Notes: generated by a model from the letters alone, not told the origin. A stretch of DNA of 64,000 bases from Prorocentrum cordatum (GCA_963575745.1 CAUYUJ010020682.1:1-64000); one strand, 5' to 3'; shown: positions 37,947-49,825, counted from the stretch's first letter. Numbers and translations: made by a program.

Positions 37947-40861
37947 TTAGCGCGGGGCTCCAGGCGGAGCGCCGCGGAGCGATGACAGCATAGCATGGAG
38001 GGTGAGTGGCGGCGCAGCACCATCGGGCGGGGGTGTAAGCAGCTCGGCGAAGGCACGACCGGCGCGGTGGAGGCGCTGGAGCAAAGGGCCTTGACGGGCT
38101 TGGGCAGCGGCAAGGTCGGCGGCGAGAGCTGCGCACCTCTGCTGGAGAGCGGCCGTAGACTGGGACAGCTCGGCTTCGCGGTCGGTGCGGGGCGGCTGCT
38201 CTGTGCCCGCGGCCGCGGGCCTCGCGGCGGGGACGAGGTCATCGGTGCGCCTGGCCAGGTGGTGGACCAGCGCGGTGCGGCGGTCCGTGCGCTGGCGGCC
38301 GTCGCCGTGGCGAGGCGTCTGGAGGGTGTCGCGCGGTCCCAGGGCTGAAGCCGCTGGGGCCACGCCCCATGAGGACGGAGGAGCCGCAGCCTCGCAGCCT
38401 GCAACAGTAGGAGCGTGGACGGGGCGCGACGGCCTGACTGGCTCAGTGCCCTGCGGGGGGGCTGAAGCCGCCCCCGCGGGCTGGCGCTGGTGGGGGGACG
38501 GGGTTGGTGGCACGGAGGGACCAATCATGATGCCGTGCGAGGGCTCAGAGGTCGGCCGCGTGACCGGGTGGCGACTCGATGAAGCGGCATCGTCGGCAGC
38601 GTGGGGTGTCGGCGGGACGTCGTCTATGCTGCCACCCAATCCGAGGGGATCATAAAAGTCCTCGTCGGCGTCTTGGAGGTGAGCGACGTCATCATGTGGG
38701 TGCGGTGCCGCTCTCGGTGGCGGAGTCGAGGTGGGCGTCGTGCGGATGCCCGACGGGGCAAGGTTGGCGCTGGCTGGCCCGTCGTCCAGGAAGTCTAGTC
38801 CCCCGCCGAAGCCGAACGGGTCGTCCTCCTGTTCGTCGTACATCGCCCGTTGGGCCTCGGCCCAGAGCTCGTCCGGGTTCTGCGGGATGTCTGGTCCAGC
38901 CGCGGGTGGTGCCTGGTCCGACAGCAGGGGGTTCGGTTCCATTTTGCTGAGTTCAGCCGCTGTAAACCCAGCCCTGCGGTGTGGGAGCGGCAGAGTACGG
39001 TGTCTGCGCTCGTAGATGGCGACAGCGACCCCGTGAAGCACGGTCGCTTGGCGATGTCGTGTTTTGGCAGCTTCAACGATGTCGTCGGGGAGGTTGTGCG
39101 TGCGTGCCGCCGCTGTGGCAAGGGCGTCGGCCTGACGGTTGAACTCCTCCGCGATGGGCCCGATGAGCCCAAGGTCGATGCCCAGGTCTCCCAGGTGGCT
39201 GGCGACTTTTTCGACGCGAAACATGTCGGGCTTGGCCATGACACATCGGTGAATCATTGCCCAGAGCTCAGCGTGCGTGCCCTGCGGCGCTGGTTGTCCG
39301 TCGATGATGCTTTGGAACCCATCGACCACCGCCTGGTTGTCCACGAAGACGTGCACGGGCCGTTCGGCACGCGCCGTAAGGTGGACGATGGCAAGGGTCT
39401 CCGCAATCTGGGCGTTCTGCGTTAGGCCGTGAACGCGTGCACTGTAGTTCATGCGGTGGTCGATGCCGTAGTAGACGCCGTAGCCCGCTCGTGCTAGGAG
39501 TGGGATGGCTTGGTTGGTGCACGCACCGTCCGTGGCAGCATAGACCCATGTCCATCCAGTGTCGTTGTCAAGGTAGGTGGTGTAGGTGTCCTGGGCTGAA
39601 GCCGCAGGATCACCCTCAGGGGGGGGCCGCGGGATGGGCTGTGGCAGCGGGTCCCTCGCGAGGTCGGCCTGCAGGTCGAGGAGGGCTGGGTCTTCGTCGA
39701 AGAGCCCGCAGTGTCTTGTGTGCGGCGGAAGACGGGCCCACTGGTCGTCACTGATGAGGGTGGTGAGAGGAACTCTTTCTCGGGCCCAGCACTTACAGTC
39801 GCGGACAGTGTGCTCCTGAGTTTCCTCTTCCTCGTCGCAGTAGCGGCACATGGGGCTGGGGTCTGCCGACGTGTTGGATCGGGATCGTCGCTGTTGGGTG
39901 TGGTCCCCGCCCGACAGGTAGTTCAGGAGGAGCGCCAGCTGCCAGGCAGTGCATTTGGCTGCTCCTTTGGTTCGCGCGAGCCACGTGCTGGCGAAGAGGT
40001 CAAGGCCCTGTCTGACCGAGGCGAGGTAGCCAAGGTCGTGTCGCCGTGGCTTGATCTTCCGCAGAAATGCCCTGCGTTGTGAGGCCCGCAGCATGTGCAG
40101 GAAGGCGTTTTGGGGTAGATTCAGCCAGCTGATCGGGCAGCCCCAGTCATCGTACATGATGCCAAATGTGGGCCAGGTCCATCGGAGCTGCTGGAGCGAC
40201 TGGACGAGTCGCCCGACGGGTCCTCCACCAAACAGGGTCTGGACGTGGTGTTGGAGGTCTCTGGCGAGCCCGCAGAGTGTGACGTCGCGGTTAACCTGAC
40301 GCCGCAGGCACAGGAATGCTTCACGCTGCGTGATGGCGTCGATCTCAAGGGCGTGTCCCGGCACGCACACGGCCATGAGAGTCCAGAACTCGACCCACTT
40401 GTTCCCCTTGGGGCGGATAGCCGCCTTGAGGGCGTGGTTGTAGGCAGTCTTGGCTGGGCCTGATGGTGCTTGGATGTCGGTGCCCGTGGTGCAGACGCTG
40501 GCGGCCAGGGATCGGGCGTGCCGCGCCTTGATAAGCATCGGCGACGGGAGCTTGCCAATGCGCGGCAGGCGGATAGTCGCCCTCCGCACACGGGCGTCTG
40601 CGGTGGCCGTGAGGTTAAGCGCGGCTGGAGCCGGCGCTGCCTCGGCGTTGATGTAACTCCCGACGAGCTTGAAGGAATCGACCACTCGGAGGGGGCGATC
40701 CGCCAGTGTGAGCTGGGTGACGGCGGCGTGCAGCTCATCGGTGAGCGCCCACCCTGCCACTTTACCAGGGTGAATGCGTTGACCGGAGAATCGGTCAAAC
40801 TTGGCGGTTTCGTCGAGAGATTTCTGCAGCTCAGGAGCGGTGTGGGTAGTGGAGTTGCTGT
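37947..40861 (-). CDS. Partial ORF4: RT end, zinc finger, RNase H
   Basis: A 5'-truncated frame that is otherwise uninterrupted to the TAA at 37947-37949. It starts just after the FVDD box of the reverse transcriptase (SNSTTHTAPELQKSL), so the catalytic palm is gone. It keeps the thumb region, the CRYCDE...HTVRDC finger and a complete RNase H (TDGA, LAET, VDNQ, NRQADAL). The C-terminal tail has one FGFGGGLDFL repeat fewer than the long copy. The preceding open frame in the GA/TA tract is repeat only. It cannot transpose on its own. Confidence 0.85.
38331..38365. other. Bulged hairpin, second copy (matches 15)
   Basis: Arms GCGCGGTCCCAG and CTGGGGCCACGC (11 of 12 pair, one T-G) around GGCTGAAGCC with unpaired G. 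Several arm bases differ from 22281-22317, yet pairing is kept. Confidence 0.75.
38450..38480. other. Bulged hairpin, second copy (matches 14)
   Basis: Same arms and core as 22401-22431. Confidence 0.8.
39585..39614. other. Bulged hairpin, second copy (matches 13)
   Basis: Arms GGTGTCCTG and CAGGATCACC. Relative to 23701-23730 the third outer pair is T-A instead of A-T. Confidence 0.85.
40618..40638. other. Bulged hairpin, second copy (matches 12)
   Basis: Arms AGCGC and GCGCT around GGCTGGAGCC with unpaired G. Confidence 0.65.
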
Positions 40862-40862
40862 C

Positions 40863-40932
<70 letters not shown>

Positions 40933-40988
40933 AGAGAAAGAAAAAAGGAAAGAGAGAAATAAAGAAAGAAAGAAAAACAACAAAAAAC

Positions 40989-41032
<44 letters not shown>

Positions 41033-41047
41033 GAGAGAGAGAGAGAC
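40862..41047. repeat. GA, GAAA and TA microsatellites
   Basis: GA run (40,862-40,927), GAAA-type repeat, TA run (about 40,985-41,028), then a short GA run. It forms the right boundary between LINE DNA and Copia remnant. Confidence 0.95.
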
Positions 41048-41049
41048 AA

Positions 41050-42430
41050 TGCGGCGCCACTCGCCCCGCCCCATCGTCGATCTGGTGAAGATGTCTCGGA
41101 TCTTCCGAGAGGAGCGGTTTCGGATGTGCCGGCGACCCCGCAACCAGATGCGCCCATGGAGACCGACGTCGACCGCGAGTTCACCAAACCCGGGAACGGC
41201 GATCGCGATTTCGAGAGCTTTATGACCACCAGAACGCTGATTACCGGTACGAGAGCGACAATTTCGAGTCCGAGCGGCACGACGGTGACGAGCGCGACAG
41301 TGACTTTGGAAATTCTGGGGGCCTCGGGGACTCCGGAGGCAATTGGGGTGACTTCAGGGCCTTCGACACCTGCTGGGGCCCGGGGACCTGATGAAAGGAC
41401 GGAAACCGCGACTCCTACGTGCGATCTAAACGACGTGAGTTCCAGCGACTTGCAGTTTCTTGGGCTGGGCGCCGCAAGCTATCGGCAAGCGCCCGATGCT
41501 TCCCCTGCGGATGCCGAGTGCCCGATTCAGACGGGTCGCAGACCTATGGGCGCATCTCGCTCGCCATGTGTCGCTGCTGCGCTGGCGCGGTGGGCCGGCT
41601 CAGGCGAAGCGCTGCGGGTTCCGCGGGCCGCAGCGCTGCCGCGACGTCCGCGTTCTCGCGGACCTCTGCATCACCCTGGAGAATGGCTCGGGGGCATCGA
41701 GCAGTACGGAGAGGAAGCCAGCTCGCAGACTGAAGTGGATCGCGGGCACGATGCCCGCGCTGAAGTCAAAGCTCGTGGACCTATGCGACCATTGGAAGAT
41801 CCCACTACCGGACGTGCCGCATAACATGAGGGTGATCGACCTGCATGACGCACTGAGGATGTACGACGCCAAGCTCGCGGAGACACGACCCGATGGCGGC
41901 GGCGAGAGGCGGGGGCAGCAAGAATACCATGTTCGGCAGCGAGGGCCGAGGGCAGATTTACGACGAGGTGCACAGCAACGACGCCGACTACTGCAGTTGG
42001 ATCCGGACATCAGCAGAGCGCTTGAAAACCACAATGGAGCAGTTCATCCAGCACATCGAGATCAGAGAGAAAGCGCTGAACAACGACGCGCCGGTGCAGG
42101 AGGAGGACGGCAGGAGCCGCAGACCTCGGACCAGAGTCAGGAGAACGAGCACATCGCCGCGCCGAGAGGGCGAGGGGATGGCGGAGGCGGCCACGAAGAG
42201 GGCCCCTTCAGTGGAGTCCTGGGAGGACGGGGCCGTTTGAAGAAGCACAAAAGCAGGGCCGAGCAGCTCGCGCGAAAACCGTTCGAGGCCATGGAGGCGA
42301 GCCGCCTTGGAGGCAGGCGAAGCGGCGCGTTGCGAAGGACCATGGGGAGATGCTCGAGGGCGCGGCAATCCAGCACCGCGAGGGGGGGAGCGGCCGCGAG
42401 TGGATTCACGGCTCCCGGGCGGCAAGGGGA
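41050..42430 (+). pseudogene. Copia-type region between protease and integrase, eroded
   Basis: Fragments in different frames: an acidic peptide near 41,230-41,340 (ERHDGDERDSDFGNSGGLGD) and KLVDLCDHWKIPLPDVPHN near 41,770. Frame changes and stops prevent a continuous product. It is placed here because it directly precedes the Copia pol motifs on the same strand. Confidence 0.4.
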
Positions 42431-44345
42431 TCAGGGATACCACCATTGAGTTCTGGTACGAGCCCGCTGAGCCCAAGAGCAGGGGTATCAAGAGCGGCGA
42501 GTGGAAGCGCATCGCCGGCGACCTGGTCAGCCACGTGCCGGAGCAGATCCTGTTCGCTGAAGGCGGAAAGGTCATCGGCGACTTCGCAGAGTGCAGCACC
42601 GCCGACGAGCTGACGGAGATCTTCTCACCGCCGCGGGCACTCGACTGCGAGAACCAGAGCACCGCCATTGGGGACCTGGCCCTCGACCTTCAGACGGGCT
42701 GGGGCTGCCGAAGGAAGGGGGGCCGCGCGTGGGCGCATGCGGAGACCAAGAAGCGCAAGCCGAAGGCGGCGAGGCCATCGTCGCCCCGCGCGATGCTCTG
42801 CGCTCTGCAGAACCTCGGCCTGGACAAGCGGACGGAATACTCGGGGAAGAACTACATGGAGGCCTTGCTGTTCCTGAGGTTCGCTATCCGCCTGGCGAAG
42901 GTGCAGCTGGACGCCGGGCGCCACTTCTACACGGGGCACCCACGGGCGGCAACTTCCTCGGGGCTGGCGGAGACGAGGAGGCCCATTGGGTCCATGAAGG
43001 ACCCGAGGGCCAAGAGGGTCGCCCTGGACCAGTGCGCCCACGGCCAGAAGGGCCCGAGTGGACAAGGACTCCTGACGAAGCCGACGGCAATGCTCGCCAC
43101 CCCGCACCACGCAGAGGACCTCGAGAAGAGATGCACGAGGGGCCACGACCACGCCGCGGTGTTCGGGAACCAGGAGGATTCAATCGAAAAGCTGCAGCAG
43201 ATATCACGATGGTCTCAGGTGTACCCGCCGAACCTGGCGAAGGCGATCCGCAAGGTCATCAACGAGAACATCAGGCGCCCCATCGAGGAGACCATGCAAC
43301 CTGGCGATGGCCCTGCATGACTCCGAATCCGCCGGACCTGGCGGAGACTCCTGGGAGACTATCGCGAGGGGGATGCGCGCCAACCTCGGCCACGCGGGCC
43401 AGCGGAGGACCACCTTCGTCCTGAACATGGCCAAGGCCAAGCCCGAGCTCCTGGACGCCGTGAAGAAGGCCATCGAGAAGTGCGACGTCTGCGACGCCAC
43501 GAAGCACCCGAAGTCAACGCCACAAGCCAGGCTGCTGACGCCAGAGAACCTCGAGTTCAACGAGGTGATCGGGATGGACCTGCTGTTCGTGGACACTACG
43601 TGGGAGCATGAGAACAAGCAGAAGAACGAGACGACCCCGTGGCTCAACATCGTCGACTGGGGAACCGGCAAGCATATGGTCATCATGGCAGGCTGCAAGA
43701 TGGGCAGAGCGCGACGATCAGGGAGGCGTGCCAGAAGTACTGGATGAGGTCTTACGGCAGGCCCCAAAAAGCTTTTTCAGAGACCAGGAGAAGGGGATCA
43801 TCAGGGGCGCGTTCGCGGATCGAGCGGGCACAGAGGGCGCGGAGTTGGACCCTGTCGGAGAGCGAGTGCCAGAATTGGAAGTCGGAGACCGCAGGACAGC
43901 TCCGGAATCTGACCTACTACGGCATCAGGCTGACCTGAAGGGACGCACGGGGGCGATGCGGACGTGAGTTAGGAGACGGCATCGCGACGCGCTGCTGGAG
44001 ATCGAGCGTTTGCGAAGGCCGTCGGACTACGACTAGCCGCGCGCGAGGCGTACGCTCGTGAATCGATATCGGACCGACTGGACAGGGCCAAGAGTAAGAG
44101 AAGCACCCCCTACCGCGGAGATTGGAAGCCCGGAGACAAGGTCTAACTTACTGCTGGTGGCAGCAGGGCTCCAAGCGCGAGGCCTGGGAAACTTGAGGGG
44201 GAACCAGCCACCGTCATCAGCGTCAACATCCCAGGCAAGGCCGACGCATCGTACCAAGGAGGTGCAATCCCGCGCAGCTGGAAGCAGCTGGGGGCGGCCG
44301 CGAACGCCGAGGCCCAGGCGAACCGCTACGTGACGGAGACGGGAT
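42431..44345 (+). pseudogene. Copia-type pol: Cys/His region and integrase, frameshifted
   Basis: The frame to 43,320 gives DAGRHFYTGHPRAATSSGLA and KRVALDQCAHGQ, a block that I associate with dinoflagellate Copia pol. A frame change near 43,310 leads to the integrase zinc domain (NLGHAGQRR...EKCDVCDATKHP), then FNEVIGMDLLFVDTTW, with the first catalytic Asp, and NIVDWGTGKHMV. After about 43,700 the catalytic core is scrambled. WKPGDKV followed by a stop near 44,130, then GGAIPRSWKQLGAAANAEA, is the C-terminal integrase region. Integrase would insert element cDNA; this copy is dead. Confidence 0.65.
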
Positions 44346-44879
44346 GAGTGCGCAAGCCCGTCGGGGCCCAGGGGAAGCGCAATTTGAGGGCATCGCGGAC
44401 CAGCTGGGCCCGCTGGAAGCCCAGGACGAGCCGAGGACAGCACCAACCAGAGAAACCCAGGAGGACAAGCACCAGGAGGGCGTGAAGAAGCCAGGACTAC
44501 CAGTTCCCGACGTGGTACTACCCGGAGACGGAGGTGGAGCTGACGAGCCGGCGGGCGCCCTCATGATCGGGAGGCCGGAGGCGGAAGCGGAGGCCTCCAG
44601 AGGGAGAGTCGCGACGAAGAGATCCGCCCAGGAGGCCTACTCGCCGGATCCCGTGCGGGAGAAGATCGAGGCTCCGAAGAAGGCGGCGGGCGAGGCGCTC
44701 GAGATGCCGATGACAGACGACGCCGCAGAGTCGATCTACCAGACCGCGGGGGCGGAGCGAACGCGACCCGCATAGCGCCGCCGACCGTTGCGAACAGGAT
44801 CAAGAAGGAGCGCGGGGATCGGGTCGCAGTAGACACTGGAAGACGAAGGGCGGCCGCCGAGTGGCGAAGTGCCCCTGGG

Positions 44880-45645
44880 CAGGACGGGGGGACAAGGACC
44901 CCGACCTTGATCTCGAAGGAGGCCTGGGTGATGAGCGCGCAGCTGAATGTTCTCGCGGGGTTTGACATTGAGCCAGGCGACATCAGCTCGGCCTTCATGA
45001 ACGAGCGCAGATGCCAGCGGAAGCGGGGCCCCTTGTGCTGCGAACTACCGGCCGACGGAGTACTGGGGGCCGAACCCGGTTCACTAGTGGAGTTGTTGGT
45101 CTGTGTCTGCGGCCTCGGGGGCGTGCCGCTGCAGCGGTGCAAGAGCTTGGCCGCGGACGCGCTGGGCGCGGGCTTCGTGATCACCTCATGCGACCCGCGC
45201 CTACTCGACCTGCGCCAGGACGGCAAGTACCGGGGCTTTCTGTCGCGCGCCGTGGACGACACCTGCGGTGGAGGGGGCGAGTACTTCCAGATGGCGATGG
45301 AGAAGATCCAGGACATATTCCCGTTCGGCAAGCACTGGAAGGGCAAGGGCGACTTCCCGGGGAAGCAGTCGGAGCAGCTCCCCGACAAGTCGGTCAAAAT
45401 CAGCCAGGAGAAAATTGCGGAGGAGATCGAGCTGATCAACGTGCCTGCCGGACGGCGCGCCATGATCAACGAGGCGTGCGACAAGAAGGAGATGTCCGCG
45501 CTGAGGGCCGCGGCAGGGCCCCTCAACCACGTGGGCCGAGAGACGCGCCCCGACCTGAGCGGCCCAGTCGCCCTGCTGCAGAGTTCTCTCCCGAAGCCGA
45601 AGGTGTCCGACCTGCTGGTAGGCAACCGCTCGGCGAGGATTGGGA
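44880..45645 (+). pseudogene. Copia-type reverse transcriptase relic
   Basis: Contains FDIEPGDISSAFMNERR (motif A region), an altered CVCGLGGVPLQ (normally YGL.D.P..W) and AVDDTCGGGGE (the V-D-D box). The connection motif ALRAAAGPLNHVGRETRPDL also matches Ty1/Copia RT. Altered conserved residues and a following frame change indicate a pseudogene. The preceding 44,346-44,880 is a charged linker with no motif. Confidence 0.65.
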
Positions 45646-45789
45646 AGGACTTCTCCCGCGCCAACCCCTGGATCACGCAGCGCGGCCCAGCGCGAAGGGC
45701 CAGGCGAGCCAGGTGGGATGGATCTTCATGGCCGGGAGCCTGCAGACCTGCAGCGGGCTCTGGGGGGGGACTCACCGCTGGCGTGGGGG

Positions 45790-46160
45790 TCGCATCGTCC
45801 GGCACGGAAGGTGCCGAGCTCCCTGGCGGCGGAGACCTTGGGAGTTGACGAGGGACTGGCGAACGGCATCTACCTGCGGAGTTTGTTCGCGCAGCTGGCC
45901 TTTCCCGGGCTGGGCGCTCGGGCCGCGCCCGAGGCCGGGCAGGCCTTTCCCCGCGCGATCGCGACGGGCAGCAAGTGCCTGTGCGACCACCTACACAATA
46001 TTTCGGCGGGACCCAGCAAGGGCCGTCGCGCGGCCCTGGACATCGCCATCCTCAAGGAGAGCACGAAGGAGAGCGGAGCTGGCGTTCGGTGGGTGGACGG
46101 CAAGCGTCACCAGATCATGGGCCCTCTGACCAGGAGGAACGGATGCGCCACTTGCTCAGG
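45790..46160 (+). pseudogene. Copia-type RNase H relic
   Basis: ETLGVDEGLANGIYLRSL, CLCDHLHNISAG, RRAALDIAILKESTKE and VRWVDGKRH match the end of Copia RNase H in order. The position expected as catalytic Asp (TD.KSL) reads TGSKCL. Confidence 0.6.
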
Positions 46161-46510
46161 GCGACCCTGCAGAGGGGTGTGTTCGTCATTGTCGAGGAGG
46201 GCAAGGCGCTCAAGATACGAGAGGCGGAGAGAGCATCGAGAGTCACCAGGATGGGAGCCTTCGGAAGACTGGCGACAGCAGCGACAGCTACAGCACCTAC
46301 GAGTCTGAGCCACCCCATTCTCGCTGGACCTGTTATATCACCTAACAGCGAAGTCTGATAGGTTTCTAGTGGGGCCAAAAGAGAGCATCTTGTCCTGACG
46401 CCCCAGAGGGGGTCTGGACGGGATCCGGACAAAACCGGCAGCCCCAGGAATTCTTAGGAATCCTTAGGACTTCTTAGGAATCCAGGAATGCATTCCAAGA
46501 ACACACTTTC

Positions 46511-46890
46511 CAGGCCACATTTTGAATGCCCGGAGCCAACTGTAGGCCGCTTCGTGTTTTTCGTGCTCCCAGAGCACCATTCCCAGGCCACATTTTGAAT
46601 GCCCGGAGCCAACTGTCGGCCACTTCGTGTTCTTCGTGTTCCCACAACACCATTCCCAGGCCACATGTTGAATGTCCGGAGCCAATTGTTGGCCATTTCG
46701 TGTTCTTCGTGCTCCCAGAACACCATTCCCAGGCCGCATGTTGAATGCCTGGAGCCAACTGTAGGCCACTTCGTGTTCTTCGTGTTCCCAGAACACTACT
46801 CCCAGGCCGCATTTTGAATGCCCGGGGCCAACTGTAGCCCACTTCGTGTTCTCAATTCGTAGGCTACATTTTGATTGCCCGGAGCCAACT
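46511..46890. repeat. 73-bp tandem repeat, five to six units
   Basis: CCAGGCC(A/G)CAT(T/G)TTGAATG followed by GGAGCCAACTGT and CACTTCGTGTTCTTCGTG starts units at about 46511, 46584, 46657, 46730 and 46803, with a partial last unit. Confidence 0.9.
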
Positions 46891-47862
46891 GTGAGGCTGA
46901 GGCTGAGGCAGGCTGAGGCTGAGGCAAGCTGAGACTGAGCCTGAGGCAGGCTGAGGCTGAGGCTCAGGCTGATGCGGGCTGAGGCTAGGCTGACGCTGAG
47001 GCTGAGGCAGGCTGAGGCTGAGGCTGAGGCTGAGGCAGGCTGAGGCTGAGGCTGAGGCAAGCCGAGGCAGGCTGAGGCTGAGGCTGAGGCCGAGGCAGGC
47101 TGAGCCTGAGCCTGAGGCTGTGGCTGAGGCAAGCTGCGACTGAGGCAGGCTGAGGCTGAGGCTGATGCAGGCTGAGGCTGAGGCAGGCTGAGGCTGAGGC
47201 AGGCTGAGGCTGAGGCTGAGGCTGAGGCTGAGGCCGAGGCAGGCTGAGGCTGAGGCCGAGGCAAGCCGAGGCAGGCTGAGGCTGAAGCTGAGGCAGGCTG
47301 AGGCTGAGGCTGTGGCAGTGGCTGAGGCTGAGGCAGGCTGAGGCTGAGGCTGAGGCTGAGGCAGGCTAAGGCTAAGGCTGAGGCTGATGCAGGCTGAGGC
47401 TGAGAGGCTGACGCTGAGGCTGAGGCAGGCTGAGGAGGCTGAGGCCGAGACAGGCTGAGGCTGAGGCTGAGGCAAGCCGAGGCAGGCTGAGGCTGAGGCT
47501 GAGGCCGAGGCAGGCTGAGCCTGAGCCTGAGGCTGTGGTTGAGGCTGAGGCTGAGGCAAGCTGCGGCTGAGGCAGGCTGAGGCTGAGCTGAGGCTGAGGG
47601 CTGAGGCTGAGGCTGAGGCTGAGGCAGGCTGAGGCTGAGGCTGAGGCCGAGACAGGCTGAGGCTGAGGCCGAGGCAAGCCGAGGCAGGCTGAGGCTGAGG
47701 CTGAAGCTGAGGCAGGCTGAGGCTGAGGCTGTGGCTGAGGCTGAGGCAAGCTGCGGCTGAGGCAGGCTGAGTCTGAGGCTGATGCAGGCTGAGGCTGAGG
47801 CAGGCTGAGGCTGAGGCAGGCTGAGGCTGAGGCCGAGGTAAGCCGAGGCAGGCTGAGGCTGC
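46891..47862. repeat. GAGGCT hexanucleotide array
   Basis: About 970 bases of GAGGCT with GAGGCA, GAGGCC and GATGCA variants, arranged as nested higher-order repeats. The minus-strand Ser/Gln/Pro frames are composition only. Confidence 0.95.
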
Positions 47863-48129
47863 GACTGCGAGAACAGCAAAATTCTACAACTGGATTCTCA
47901 CCTGAATCTTAAGGGGAATGCTTCCAGATATGCTTCTACACATCGCTGTTAGATTGCTTTGCCGGGATAATACCTTGTTTCATTTCGAGACGCTACGCAC
48001 GAGACGAGGTCTCAATCTCCATGCTTGAACTGTTCTTAGGTTGCGGAGGGGAGCTGGCTACAGGTGTCTTGGCATCTAGAGTCCTGGGGCGTGCAACTTT
48101 CCCTGGAGTGCTTCTAGAGGCTACCTGGA

Positions 48130-48250
48130 GATGCCAGACACTCAGCCCCTTCCGTAACCTTTATTTGACTCAAGCAGGGGTTTCGGCCCCTTTGGAGGCG
48201 GACGCGTGTGCCTGAGCTGATACCGACAAGGACGGATCGAGAAAGCTAGC
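48130..48250 (+). repeat. Putative right LTR remnant of the Copia element
   Basis: Aligns with 18,848-18,968 through GATGCCAGACACTCAG, CCCTTCCGTAA, CTCAAGCAGGG, TTCGGCCCC, TGGAGGCGGA and GTGTGCCTGA. Confidence 0.55.
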
Positions 48251-49820
48251 GCTTCTTCCCGCTGCTCCACCGCACTCGGTGCAAGTAAGCATGGCCTCCC
48301 AACGCACCCGACCATTCTCCATCCGCGTCGTTGGCCAGTCCCAGACCCTCGCGCAGCGTGAACATAAGCACGACGGGAGGTTTGCGGACGGGGCTAGGAC
48401 GAGGATCCTGGCTGCTACGGTGTGCCCGTTGTGAAACGCAACGCGTACCGTGTTCAAAACGTCCGTGTTGACACGTTGCGTGTGGGTTCGTCATGTTGTG
48501 GGCCACATTTTGGCGAGCGTGTGGCGCCAAACCTACGTTTTCAGTCTACGTGTCGAGTTCCGTGCCGACACGCTACGGGCTGCGTGTTGCGTGTGGGGGC
48601 AGCTAAGACGAGGATAGATCCGTTGCAGAGCGTTCCCGAACGCTATCAGAGTGTGCCAGAACGCTCCGAGAAGGCCGCGGCGCCCGATACAGCCTGCAAC
48701 GTCGCCGGATCTCCGAGATTTCCAGTTCATCCTCGCACGATGTTTTTTTCGCCCTGGCTTCGTCTTAAGTTTGTTGCCGAGTTCCGTCCCCGGGGGCCCT
48801 CAAGAGACAGCTCAGGATGAAGAGTCCGCCCTGGGGAGTCTGTCGAGGACTGAGGGTCGACGATGTGAAAGCATGACGTCGGGGGTCTGGGCTCAACCCG
48901 TCCTGCTCCTCGTCGTGCTCTTCGCTCGCTCCCCTCTTCGACAGTGCGCCTCGTCATGCGGGCAAAATCCATATCTGTCCGTATCCTCTGCGTCTTGGAC
49001 TCTCTGGGAGAGGCGCTCATAGGCCGAGGCGCAGTGGATATCAATAATCCGGCGTCTAAGGGCCAAATGCATATCAGCATCCACTTTGCCCTCGGCTTCT
49101 GGGGACGGGAGCCCGAAGCTCCAAAACGCAGTGGCAGGAAGGGCGGGCCCAGGAGGGAGCCGGCCAGGGTCTTTCGCCCGCGGGTTTGGCTGGACACTCC
49201 ACCTGCCGCTGCACACGCACTCGACGCCCCCACTTCGTGCTGGCACGCCTCCACTGCCATCCCTTGCGGCTCCCTCCTCCTGCTCCTGGCGAAACCAAGC
49301 GGTATCGATACCGCCACTCCCCAGGCCTCTCCCGGGGTGCGGTCCGACCAGAATGTCGAGGCGAATCCAGCGGTGGCGACGAGGGCCTCCCAGGAGGCCG
49401 AGACCGGCGCAAACGGGCGAAGGGCAGCGGCATGGGTGTACCTTCTCCTCCTCTGAGCTCCATCCGTGCCCCTCCGCCTCGTCAGCTCGCAGATGTGCTT
49501 CGCGGCCTGCGTGCGCCGCCTCTTGCTCCCCTCCCTCCTCCTCCGCGGCAGTCTCCTCTGGTGCATCCCGCCCGCTCGTGCACGGTTCGCCCGGCAGCGC
49601 CCTCTGCTCGGGCCACGGGCGCGGTGTGCGTTCGCCACCGTTGCGACCCAAAAGTTCCCCTGGTCCCACGCTTGGAACATGTTTCTATCCCTATCTGCTC
49701 GGCATCACCTTACCTCGGTGCCGATCTTAAGGATTCCTCCAGTTTCCGAGGGCTGCATCCCTAAGATCGTCAAGGCCTTGGGCTTGCCGGTCTTAAGGAT
49801 AGGGATCAGCTCGAGACTGG
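48251..49820. other. No gene recognised; contains repeat C
   Basis: 48,790-48,895 matches dispersed repeat C at 15,925-16,060. A minus-strand frame over 48,890-49,670 gives some protein-like stretches (RRRIIDIHCASAYERLSQRV) but no known domain and no good start. Treated as unproven. Confidence 0.4.
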
Positions 49821-49825
49821 TGAAT

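Larger units (their letters stand above)
37578..40861 (-). mobile_element. 5'-truncated second copy of the 16-kb LINE
   Basis: Homologous to 21,534-24,979 of the long copy, including the 3' UTR. Homology stops at TTGCTGTCG (plus, 40,853-40,861) and continues directly into GA repeats, whereas the long copy reads on as TCAACAAAAGTAG. This is a typical 5' truncation, with microsatellite on both sides. Confidence 0.9.

Noticed and set aside
46464-47879. 471-aa Ser/Gln/Pro frame
   Set aside because: Translation of the GAGGCT array.
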